DNA of 64,000 nt from Sciscionella sediminilitoris (GTDB taxonomy: Bacteria; Actinomycetota; Actinomycetes; Mycobacteriales; Pseudonocardiaceae): NCBI RefSeq assembly GCF_000737195.2, contig NZ_JALM01000016.1, forward strand, positions 62,001 to 126,000. Direction: 5' to 3'. Numbering within the stretch: the stretch's first letter is position 1; each line of letters begins with the position of its first letter. Both the position numbers and the translations under genes were made by a program. Under the pieces are notes generated by a model that was not told the origin of the DNA, ran no database searches, and saw only the letters and a list, made by a program, of their open reading frames with translations. Positions 54,526-62,418 of this stretch are shown here, piece by piece.

Positions 54526-55913
54526 CCACCGAGAGCCCCGGGGAGAGCAACGGGCTGCGCCGGGAGCTGTCCGCGCGGCAGATCTCCATGATCGCCCTCG
54601 GCGGGATCATCGGAACCGGCCTGTTCCTCGGCTCCGGTCTCGCGATCGGGATCGGCGGCCCCTCGGTGATCATCGCCTACATCGGGGCCGGTGCCATCGC
54701 GCTCGCGCTCACCTACGCCCTCGCGGAGATGGTGTCCACCCATCCGGACGCGGGCGGCTTCGGCGCCATCGCGCAGCGGTATCTCGGTCCGCTCGCCGGT
54801 TTCGTGCAGCGCTGGATCTACTGGGCTGCGCAGGTGGTCAACCTGGGCAGCGAGGCGGTCGCCACCGGGCTCTACGTCCGGTTCTGGTTCCCGCAGCTGC
54901 CGCTGTGGGTGCCGGTGCTGGTGTTCTCCGTGGTGATGCTGGCGATCAACGCCGCGGCGGTGCGGTTCTTCGGCGAGACCGAGTACTGGTTCGCACTGAT
55001 CAAGGTGCTGACCATCGTGGTGTTCGTGCTGCTCGGCGCCTGCTACGTGATCTTCGGTCTGCCCGATCGTTCCGCGGTCGGGTTCGGGCACCTCACCGAC
55101 GACGGCGGGTTCTTCCCGAACGGGGCGGGCAGCCTCTGGCTCGCGCTGACCGTGGTGACCTTTTCCTACATCGGCACCGAGGCGGTCGCGGTCACCGCGG
55201 CCGAATCGCGCGATCCGCGGCGCACCGTGCCCCGCGCCGCGCGGTCCATGGTGCTGCGGCTGATCGTGTTCTACGTGCTCGCCACCGCGGTCGTGGTCAC
55301 GGTGGTGCCCTGGCGCACCGCGGCCGGAGCGGGGGAGGCGGTGCGCCAGTCCCCGTTCGTCACGGTGTTCGCCGACGCCGGGATCCCGGTCGCCGCGGGC
55401 ATCATGAACTTCGTGGTGCTCACCGCGGCGCTCTCGGCGATGAACACGAACCTCTACATCACCTCCCGGATGGCGCATTCGCTGGCCAGGGACGGCTTCG
55501 CACCGAAGGCCTTCGCCAGGACCACGCGGCACGGTGTCCCGCTGCCCGCGCTCGGTTTCTCCGCTGCCGGGCTCCTCGTGGCCTGCCTGATCTCCTTTCT
55601 GGACGCGGAGAACGCCTTCGCCGTGCTGCTCGGGCTCGCGCTGTTCGGCGCACTGGTGACCTGGCTGCTGATCTTCGCCAGCCACGTGGCTTTCCGCCGC
55701 GCGAACACCGAACGTCCTCCGGTGCGCCTCTGGGGTGCGCCGTTCACCACGGTGTTCCCCGCGCTCGTGCTCCTCGGGGTACTCGTGACCACGGCCTTCA
55801 CCGACCAGTTCGGCACCGCGTGGAAGGCCGGGGTTCCGGTGCTGGTGCTGCTCGTGCTCGCCTATCTCGTGGTGCGGCGCAGGCGCGCGACCCGGTCCGG
55901 GAGCGGTGGATGA
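54522..55913 (+). CDS. APC-family amino acid permease
   Basis: A 463-residue amino acid transporter with IALGGIIGTGLFLGSGLAIG near the start, AEMVSTHPDAGGFG, and about 12 membrane helices. It may import asparagine or a related amino acid, since it overlaps the asparaginase gene by 4 bp. ATG 54522 overlaps the rsmB stop, so it is translated by coupling to a rRNA methyltransferase gene. Substrate is inferred from context only. Confidence 0.9.
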   Translation: MTTESPGESNGLRRELSARQISMIALGGIIGTGLFLGSGLAIGIGGPSVIIAYIGAGAIALALTYALAEMVSTHPDAGGFGAIAQRYLGPLAGFVQRWIYWAAQVVNLGSEAVATGLYVRFWFPQLPLWVPVLVFSVVMLAINAAAVRFFGETEYWFALIKVLTIVVFVLLGACYVIFGLPDRSAVGFGHLTDDGGFFPNGAGSLWLALTVVTFSYIGTEAVAVTAAESRDPRRTVPRAARSMVLRLIVFYVLATAVVVTVVPWRTAAGAGEAVRQSPFVTVFADAGIPVAAGIMNFVVLTAALSAMNTNLYITSRMAHSLARDGFAPKAFARTTRHGVPLPALGFSAAGLLVACLISFLDAENAFAVLLGLALFGALVTWLLIFASHVAFRRANTERPPVRLWGAPFTTVFPALVLLGVLVTTAFTDQFGTAWKAGVPVLVLLVLAYLVVRRRRATRSGSGG

Positions 55914-56878
55914 TCACGGTCGTCTCGCTCGGCGGCACCATCGCCATGACCCCGAGCAGCACCGGCGGGGTCACCCCGGGCCTCGGGGCGGCCGATCTGG
56001 TCGCCGCGGTTCCCGAGCTCACGGACTTCGAGCTGACCGTGCGCAGCCTGCGTTCGCTGCCCAGTGCCTCGCTCGGCTTCGCCGATCTCGCCGAGCTGCA
56101 CGCCGTCGTGGAGGCCGAACTGGCCGCCGGGGCCGAGGGCGTGGTGGTCACCCAGGGCACGGACACCCTCGAGGAGACCGCCTTCTTCCTGGATCTGACC
56201 GTGCGTGCGGACGCCCCGGTCGTGGTGACCGGCGCGATGCGGCCCCCGGCCTCGCCCGGCGCGGACGGCCCGGCGAACCTGCTCGGCGCGGTCCGGCTCG
56301 CGGCCAGTCCGAGCGCCCGCGGGCTCGGTACGCTCGTGCTGTTCTCCGACGAGGTGCACGCCGCCCGGCTGGTGCGCAAGACGCACACCGCATCTACCGG
56401 GGCCTTCGAATCGCCCGGATTCGGTCCGTTGGGACTACTGGTGGAGCAGGAGCCGCGACTGCTCACCACACCCGGCCCGCGCGCCCGGTTCCCGATCGGC
56501 TCCCGGCTCGAGGACGTACGGGTCTGCGTGGTTCCGATGGCGCTCGGCGAGGACGGGGAACTGCTCTACGGCGTGGACTCGCGGTTTTCCGGTCTCGTGC
56601 TCGCCGGGGTCGGCGCGGGGCACGTGCCCGAACAGGTCGTCCCGGTGCTCGCCGAGCTCGCGGGCACCATGCCGGTCGTGCTCGCCTCCCGGGCCGGTGC
56701 GGGCTCGATGCTGACCCGGACCTACGGGTATCCCGGATCGGAACGGGACCTGATCGCGCGCGGGCTGATCCCCTCCGGGTTCCTGGACCCCTACAAGGCG
56801 CGGATCCTGCTGCACCTGCTGCTCGCCGACGGCGCGGACCGGGAACGCCTCCGCGCCGCCTTCGCCGGTTTCAGCTGA
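55910..56878 (+). CDS. L-asparaginase family protein
   Basis: A 322-residue amidohydrolase that converts asparagine to aspartate and ammonia. The first nucleophile Thr is in VVSLGGTIAMT (near residues 4-14), and VVTQGTDTLEETAFFLDL holds the second active-site Thr-Asp. VVTGAMRPPASPGADGPANL is also conserved. No signal peptide is seen, so it is cytoplasmic. ATG 55910 overlaps the permease stop. Confidence 0.93.
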   Translation: MITVVSLGGTIAMTPSSTGGVTPGLGAADLVAAVPELTDFELTVRSLRSLPSASLGFADLAELHAVVEAELAAGAEGVVVTQGTDTLEETAFFLDLTVRADAPVVVTGAMRPPASPGADGPANLLGAVRLAASPSARGLGTLVLFSDEVHAARLVRKTHTASTGAFESPGFGPLGLLVEQEPRLLTTPGPRARFPIGSRLEDVRVCVVPMALGEDGELLYGVDSRFSGLVLAGVGAGHVPEQVVPVLAELAGTMPVVLASRAGAGSMLTRTYGYPGSERDLIARGLIPSGFLDPYKARILLHLLLADGADRERLRAAFAGFS

Positions 56879-56891
56879 GGTTCGGACGGGT

Positions 56892-57806
56892 TCACGGGGC
56901 CAGCGAGTGCGCGTACACCCAGCCCCGCCGGGTGCACGAGACCAGCCGGAATCCGAGCGCGGCGTTGATCGCCAGCATCGGGGCGTTGCCCGCGTCGTTC
57001 TCCGTCTCCACCTCGCCGACCTCGGGGTGCGCGCGGGCGATCCGCTCGAGCATCGCGATCTTGAGCAGCGCGCCGATCCCGTTCCCGCGATGACTGGGCA
57101 GCACGACCGTGGTGAGCTGCTCGGCCCGCCGGGTTCCGGTGAACACGACCAGTTCGGCGTACCCGACGATGGCCCCGGTCCGCGTCTCGATCGCCGCGGC
57201 AGTGTGCAGCACGTTGCCCTGTTTGGCCACCCGGTTGGGCAGCATCGCGAGCGCCTTCGCCGGATCGTGCAGCACCCCGGGAAGACCGCCGGAGGGCATG
57301 TCCCCGCTGTCCCGTTTGGCGGCCAGCATCGCGGGGCCCAGATCCTCGGGCGGGATACCGCGCCATTCGCGCACCGTGTAGCCGGGTACCTCCTTGGCCC
57401 GCGGCAGCGCGGCGGGCAGTCGCAGCCGCAGCCGGTTCACCGCCGAGTCGGTGCGGAAACCGTGTGCCGTGAAGAACCCGGCCGCCGGGGTTCCGTCCGT
57501 CGCGGTGCCGAACAGCTGGGAGTACCGGTGGCGGTAGGCGCCCTCCGCGCAGGTGCGCAGCAGTTCGGTGCCGATTCCGGTCCTGCGGTGCGCGGGCGCC
57601 ACATCCAGGGCGACATCCGCTTCGGTGGCCATGCGCAGTGCCGCGGCACCGGCCGGACGGCCCGACAGGAAGGCGAGGTAGTGCTGTTCGCGGGCCGGGG
57701 GAGGAGCGGGCTCACCGAGCGCGAAGCCGGCGAGCAGTTCCCGTTCGATCGGACCGGGCGCGAGTATTTCCTCGATACGGCACGGGATCCGCTCCGCTGC
57801 CGTCAT
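56892..57806 (-). CDS. tandem-domain GNAT acetyltransferase
   Basis: A 304-residue protein with two GNAT folds. The N-terminal one has VALDVAPAHRRTGIGTELLR (acetyl-CoA loop), and the C-terminal one has TTVVLPSHRGNGIGALLKIA and NAPMLAINAALGFR. Both pyrophosphate loops look intact. The size recalls mycothiol synthase, but the sequence is not clearly that enzyme. Substrate unknown. GGAGGGG precedes ATG 57806. It is convergent with the asparaginase gene. Confidence 0.87.
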   Translation of the reverse strand: MTAAERIPCRIEEILAPGPIERELLAGFALGEPAPPPAREQHYLAFLSGRPAGAAALRMATEADVALDVAPAHRRTGIGTELLRTCAEGAYRHRYSQLFGTATDGTPAAGFFTAHGFRTDSAVNRLRLRLPAALPRAKEVPGYTVREWRGIPPEDLGPAMLAAKRDSGDMPSGGLPGVLHDPAKALAMLPNRVAKQGNVLHTAAAIETRTGAIVGYAELVVFTGTRRAEQLTTVVLPSHRGNGIGALLKIAMLERIARAHPEVGEVETENDAGNAPMLAINAALGFRLVSCTRRGWVYAHSLAP

Positions 57807-57953
57807 CGCCCCTCCAGAACACCTTCGCGCCCCATCGACGGGTGCGCACCGCAGGAACCGTAGTGCACGCCCCGTGACACACCGCGTCCGGTTGCCGGGT
57901 TCCCAGGATGTGAACGGGGAAATGCCGGTTCGCGGGCGCCGGTTCTGCAGGCC

Positions 57954-58739
57954 ATGAGCACCGCGACGGAGAACTTCACCGAGGACTGGCGCGCCTGGCA
58001 CACCGCGCGCGAACGCGAACTGGCGGCCGCACACGGCTGGCTGTCCATCACCCGCCTGGAATGGCTCGGTACCGAGCCGACCAGGTTTCCCGGCCTTCCG
58101 GGTACCTGGTGGTACTCCGGGGACACCGGACATGTGCGCGCCGAGCCCGGAGACGGCCTCGACCTCGTCGGCGAGCAGACCTACCGGCTCGGGGCGACCG
58201 CGCCGGGCGAGCTGATCGGCTGGGGCGAGCGCCGGATCGAGCTCGCCCACCGCGGCGCGGCGTACAACATCCGGGTGCACGATCCGGAAGCACCGGTGCT
58301 GCGCGACTTTCGCGGGGTGCCCGCCTACGAGCCGGACCCGGAGTGGGTGATCGAGGCCGAGTTCCTGCCGTTCGACCAGCCGAGGCCGGTGACGGTCGGC
58401 GCGGTCGTGGAAGGGCTCGCGCACGTGTACACCTCGCCAGGAGAGGTGCGCTTCTCGTACGGCGGTGCGCGCCACACGCTCACCGCGTTCAACGGCAAAC
58501 ACGGCGGACTCTCCATCCTGTTCACCGACGAGACCAGTGGGGTGACCACCTATCCGGCGAACCGCAGCCTGCCTGCCGCGCCGCCGCGGGAGGGCACCGT
58601 GATCCTGGACTTCAATCGCGCGGTGAACCTGCCCTGCGCGTTCATCGACCTGGCCACCTGCCCACTGCCGCCGCAGGGCAATCACCTCGGCTTCGCGGTG
58701 ACCGCGGGAGAGAAGATCCCGCACGAGCGAGCCGGTTGA
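57954..58739 (+). CDS. DUF1684 domain-containing protein
   Basis: A 261-residue soluble protein with W(R/H)xxRxxxL-type start (DWRAWHTARERELAAAHGWL), the basic ELAHRGAAYNIRVHDPEAPV region, and the C-terminal DFNRAVNLPCAFIDLATCPL with two conserved Cys. These match DUF1684, whose function is unknown. No signal peptide or membrane segment. It stands alone between a divergent GNAT gene and pafB. Confidence 0.85.
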   Translation: MSTATENFTEDWRAWHTARERELAAAHGWLSITRLEWLGTEPTRFPGLPGTWWYSGDTGHVRAEPGDGLDLVGEQTYRLGATAPGELIGWGERRIELAHRGAAYNIRVHDPEAPVLRDFRGVPAYEPDPEWVIEAEFLPFDQPRPVTVGAVVEGLAHVYTSPGEVRFSYGGARHTLTAFNGKHGGLSILFTDETSGVTTYPANRSLPAAPPREGTVILDFNRAVNLPCAFIDLATCPLPPQGNHLGFAVTAGEKIPHERAG

Positions 58740-58796
58740 CGACACGAGGGGCAGGGCCTGACCGCACACCTGTTCGATAGGAGTTAAGCTTGCCCC

Positions 58797-59759
58797 GTGT
58801 CGACCACACGCGCCGAACGGCTGGTCAACCTCGTGATCTGCCTGCTCGCGACCCGGCAGTACCTCCCGGCGGAGCGCATCCGCGGGCTGGTTGCCGGTTA
58901 CGGGGACGCGCCGAGTGACGAGGCGTTCTCCCGCATGTTCGAACGCGACAAGGCGGAACTGCGTGACCTCGGCGTTCCGCTGGAGACCGGCCGCAATTCG
59001 ATCATCGACCCGAGCGACGGGTACCGCATCGCCCGGCGCGACTACGAACTCAGCGATATCGAGCTCGAACCGGACGAGGCGGCGGCCGTCGCCCTCGCCG
59101 CGCGCCTGTGGGACTCCCCGCAGCTGACCGGCGCCGCTTCCGGGGCACTGCGCAAGCTGCGCGCCGCCGGGGTGGATGTCGAGGACGGCAGCGGGGCGGT
59201 GCAGCCCAAGGTGCGCACGAACGAGCCGTCCTTCGCGCCGCTGCTCGCCGCGGTCAACGAACGCAAGGCAGTCCGGTTCCCCTACCGCAGGCCGGGTTCC
59301 ACCGAACCGGCGGTGCGCTCCGTGGAGCCCTGGGGCGTGGTGTCCTGGCGCGGCAGGTGGTACGTGGTCGGCCACGACCGGGACCGGAACGCGGCGCGCT
59401 GCTTCCGCCTCTCCCGCGTCGTCGGGGAGGTGCGCACGGTCGGCCGGGCCGGTGCGGTGGTCCGCCCGGACGGGGTGAACCTGCTCGACTACGTCACCGA
59501 GACCGATCCCGAACCCGTGCCGGTGAGCGTCTGGGTCGCCGAGGGCAGGGCGCACGGGGTCCGGCGCAAGGGCAACTCGCGCGGGCAGCGCACGATCGGC
59601 GGACGGGACGGCGAGGTGTTCGAACTCGAGCTCGCCCACCTGGAGTCCTCGGCGGACTGGCTCGCCGGGCACGGCCCGGATGTGCTGGTGCTCGAGCCGG
59701 AGACGCTGCGCAAGAACGTGGTCAACCGCTGGCTCGCCGCGGTCGGAGGGAAACGGTGA
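58797..59759 (+). CDS. pafB: WYL-domain transcriptional regulator PafB
   Basis: A 320-residue regulator with an N-terminal winged helix (RAERLVNLVICLLATRQYLPA) and a WYL domain (WGVVSWRGRWYVVGHDRDRN, residues about 165-240). With PafC it forms the heterodimer that activates DNA-damage genes in mycobacteria independently of LexA/RecA. GTG 58797 lies 6 nt after a TAAGCT hexamer, suggesting a leaderless message. The stop overlaps pafC (GTGA). Confidence 0.94.
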   Translation: MSTTRAERLVNLVICLLATRQYLPAERIRGLVAGYGDAPSDEAFSRMFERDKAELRDLGVPLETGRNSIIDPSDGYRIARRDYELSDIELEPDEAAAVALAARLWDSPQLTGAASGALRKLRAAGVDVEDGSGAVQPKVRTNEPSFAPLLAAVNERKAVRFPYRRPGSTEPAVRSVEPWGVVSWRGRWYVVGHDRDRNAARCFRLSRVVGEVRTVGRAGAVVRPDGVNLLDYVTETDPEPVPVSVWVAEGRAHGVRRKGNSRGQRTIGGRDGEVFELELAHLESSADWLAGHGPDVLVLEPETLRKNVVNRWLAAVGGKR

Positions 59760-60721
59760 CGGCCACGAGCGACCGGGTGCCCCGGTTGCTCGCCCTCGTG
59801 CCGTACTTCCTGGCCCGCCCGGGCATCGAGCTCGCCGAGGCCGCGCGCGACTTCGACGTGACCCCGCGGCAACTGCGCAGGGACCTCGAGCTGCTCTGGA
59901 TGTGCGGTCTGCCCGGATACGGCCCCGGTGACCTGATCGACCTCTCGTTCGAGGGGGACACGGTCACGGTCACCTTCGACGCCGGGATCCGCCGCCCGCT
60001 CAAGCTCACCGCGGCCGAGGCCACCGCACTGCTGGTGGCGTTGCGCGCGCTCGCCGAGACCCCGGGGGTCACCGACACCGACGCGGTACGCAGGGCACTG
60101 GCCAAGATCGAGACCGCCGCGGGCGGGGCCGAGGCTCCGGTGGTGGTCGGGCTCACCGAGACCAGGGGAGTCGACGAGCAGGTGCGTGCCACCGTGCGTG
60201 AGGGCCTGGACGCCGGGCGTGCGCTCTGGATCCGCTACTACACGGTCGCCCGCGACGAGATCAGCGATCGCACGGTCGACCCGATGCGGCTGCTGCTCGT
60301 CGAGGGCCGCAGCTACCTGGAGGCCTGGTGCCGTAGTGCCGAGGGGGTGCGGCTGTTCCGGCTGGACCGCATCGACGAGGTACGGGTGCTGGACGAGGCC
60401 TCGGCGCCCCCGGCGGATGCGGAGCCGACCGATCTGTCCGACGGGCTGTTCCGGCCGAATCCGGCGCAGCCGGTGGCCACCCTGCTCATCGGGCCGGAGG
60501 CGCGCTGGGTCGCGGAGTATTACCCGGTCGAGGACCTGGTCGAACTGGAGGACGGTTCGGCTCGGGTGCGGATGCGGTACGCGGACGAATCCTGGATGGT
60601 GCGCCTGCTGCTCTCGGTCGCCGGGGATGTGCGGGTCGAGGCGCCGGAACAGTTGGCGGCGGCGGTGGTGCGGCGCGCGGGTGAGGCGCTCGAACTGGCC
60701 GAACTGGAGTCGGTACGGTGA
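59756..60721 (+). CDS. pafC: WYL-domain transcriptional regulator PafC
   Basis: A 321-residue partner of PafB with the same layout: an N-terminal winged helix (RVPRLLALVPYFLARPGIEL) and a WYL domain (GRALWIRYYTVARDEISDRT, RSYLEAWCRSAEGVRLFRLD). GTG 59756 overlaps the pafB stop by 4 bp. It lies upstream of tatA-tatC, as in mycobacteria. Confidence 0.93.
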   Translation: MTATSDRVPRLLALVPYFLARPGIELAEAARDFDVTPRQLRRDLELLWMCGLPGYGPGDLIDLSFEGDTVTVTFDAGIRRPLKLTAAEATALLVALRALAETPGVTDTDAVRRALAKIETAAGGAEAPVVVGLTETRGVDEQVRATVREGLDAGRALWIRYYTVARDEISDRTVDPMRLLLVEGRSYLEAWCRSAEGVRLFRLDRIDEVRVLDEASAPPADAEPTDLSDGLFRPNPAQPVATLLIGPEARWVAEYYPVEDLVELEDGSARVRMRYADESWMVRLLLSVAGDVRVEAPEQLAAAVVRRAGEALELAELESVR

Positions 60722-60760
60722 ACGGTACGAACGCGACGAGCGAGTGAGGAGCCGAGCAGG

Positions 60761-61024
60761 TTGACGGAGTCATTCCTGGTTCCCGCCCTGGTCGCGGCGG
60801 GTGGCCTGGTGCTGCTGGTGGTCGTGGCGGTCTGGCTCCTGGTGCTCGTGCGCCGGTTCACCATGATCGTGCGGTACAGCAGGGGCCGGTTCGATGGAAG
60901 GTCCCAGGCGCTGCGTGCGGAGGTAACAGGCGTGCGAAGCGCGATTGACCAGCGGAGGACGAACGGCTCCTTCCGGTTCACCGATCGAGGACGAGCGCGT
61001 ACCATCACGAGTGCGCAAGAGTGA
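60761..61024 (+). CDS. small membrane protein between pafC and tatA
   Basis: An 87-residue protein with one N-terminal membrane helix (about 7-31, VPALVAAGGLVLLVVVAVWL) and a basic soluble tail that ends near TatA. Start TTG 60761 is inferred; no stronger in-frame start exists near the helix. It sits 40 nt after pafC and 9 nt before tatA. Function unknown; its place suggests a link with the Tat genes or simple co-transcription. Confidence 0.65.
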   Translation: MTESFLVPALVAAGGLVLLVVVAVWLLVLVRRFTMIVRYSRGRFDGRSQALRAEVTGVRSAIDQRRTNGSFRFTDRGRARTITSAQE

Positions 61025-61033
61025 GGAGTGGGC

Positions 61034-61369
61034 ATGTTCAGTGGTCTGCAAGGTTGGCACATCATCGTGATCGTGGTCGCGATCGTCCTCTTGTTCGGCG
61101 CCAAGCGCCTGCCGGATGCCGCCAAGGGCATCGGCAAGTCGCTGCGCATCTTCAAGTCGGAGACCAAGGCCATGCGTGAGCAGGACGGCGAGGCGGGCGC
61201 GGACGCCACGGCCCCGGCCGCCGAACAGCTGCCCTCGGCCCAGCCGAACGTCGCACCGCAGCAGCAGTACGCGGCCCCGCAGCAGAACACCGCCGCCCAG
61301 GCGGAACAGGTGTCGCAGCAGGCGCCCCAGCAGTCCGGCCAGGCACAGCCCTCGGCCGAAGCCAAGTAA
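61034..61369 (+). CDS. tatA: Sec-independent protein translocase TatA
   Basis: A 111-residue pore-forming Tat subunit. The membrane helix HIIVIVVAIVLLFGAKRLPD is followed by the amphipathic helix AAKGIGKSLRIFKSETKAM and a Gln/Ala/Pro-rich tail. FGAKRLP is the hinge. ATG 61034 is preferred over GTG 61028 because GAGGAG ends 5 nt before it. tatC begins 9 nt later. Confidence 0.94.
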   Translation: MFSGLQGWHIIVIVVAIVLLFGAKRLPDAAKGIGKSLRIFKSETKAMREQDGEAGADATAPAAEQLPSAQPNVAPQQQYAAPQQNTAAQAEQVSQQAPQQSGQAQPSAEAK

Positions 61370-61378
61370 ACCTCAGCG

Positions 61379-62401
61379 GTGGATACCTCGGCGTTCCGTC
61401 CACGAGGCGGTCGCAAGGAGGCGCGCGAGCGGCGCAGCAGGCGGAAGAACCCCGACGGCTCGATGACGCTCGTCGAGCACCTCTACGAGCTGCGCTACCG
61501 GTTGAGCATGGCGCTGCTCGCGGCGCTGGCCGGTGCGATCGTGTGCTGCCTGTGGTTCAACTTCACCATCGGCTCGCTGCCGACGCTGTCCGACATCGTG
61601 ATGCACCCGTATTGCAGCGGCACCACGAACACGCTGCTCGATCAGGTCGGCGGCAAGGGCTCGAAGGACTGCGGCCTGCTGCAGACCAAGCCGTTCGAGG
61701 CGTTCTCGGTGCTGCTCAAGGTCGGCATCACCACTGGTGTCGTGCTGACCAGCCCGCTGTGGCTGCACCAGGTGTGGGCGTTCATCACCCCCGGCCTGCG
61801 CAAGCGGGAGCGCCGCTTCGGCGTCAGCTTCGTGGCGTTCGGCTCGGTGCTGTTTGTGCTCGGCGCGGTCGTCGCCTACTTCGTGCTCCCGGAAGCCCTG
61901 CGGGTGCTCACCAACGTCGCGGGCACCGGGATGGTCACCGCGTTCTCGGCGAGCGACTACGTCGGCTTCCTGATCAACCTGCTGGTCATCTTCGGGATCA
62001 GTTTCGAGCTCCCGCTCGTCGTGGTGATGCTCAACTTCGCGGGCGTGCTGCGCTACGAGAAGATCAAGCGCTGGCGGCGCGGCATCTTCTTCGCGATCGT
62101 GATCTTCTCCGCACTGGTCACCCCGGGTTCGGATGCCCTGTCCATGGTGGTGCTCGGTGCGGCGCTGTGCGTGCTGTTCGAGCTCGCCGTGCAGATCTCG
62201 CGCATGCACGACAAGCGCCTGGCCAAACGGCGCAAGGACGAGGGCTGGGACCTCGAGGACCCGGACACCGCATCGCCACTGGACCACACCCCGGAACCGG
62301 TGCTGAGCGAACCGGCTCAGCCCGCCCCGGCACCGATCGCGCTCGCCGAACCGGCCCAGGAGCCGCCGCCGCGCAACCGCTGGTACGACGACGCGACCTG
62401 A
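61379..62401 (+). CDS. tatC: Sec-independent protein translocase TatC
   Basis: The 340-residue Tat receptor for twin-arginine signal peptides. It has the conserved cytoplasmic MTLVEHLYELRYRL near residues 29-42 and PLWLHQVWAFITPGLRKRERR, and six membrane helices. The long acidic, Pro-rich C-terminal tail (about 280-340) is typical of actinobacteria. GTG 61379 follows tatA closely. Confidence 0.96.
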   Translation: MDTSAFRPRGGRKEARERRSRRKNPDGSMTLVEHLYELRYRLSMALLAALAGAIVCCLWFNFTIGSLPTLSDIVMHPYCSGTTNTLLDQVGGKGSKDCGLLQTKPFEAFSVLLKVGITTGVVLTSPLWLHQVWAFITPGLRKRERRFGVSFVAFGSVLFVLGAVVAYFVLPEALRVLTNVAGTGMVTAFSASDYVGFLINLLVIFGISFELPLVVVMLNFAGVLRYEKIKRWRRGIFFAIVIFSALVTPGSDALSMVVLGAALCVLFELAVQISRMHDKRLAKRRKDEGWDLEDPDTASPLDHTPEPVLSEPAQPAPAPIALAEPAQEPPPRNRWYDDAT

Positions 62402-62418
62402 TATGACAGCCTTGACGC

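Noticed and set aside
56892-57806. Mycothiol synthase (mshD)
   Set aside because: Two GNAT domains and the size fit, but no sequence stretch could be matched with confidence to MshD, so only the fold is called.
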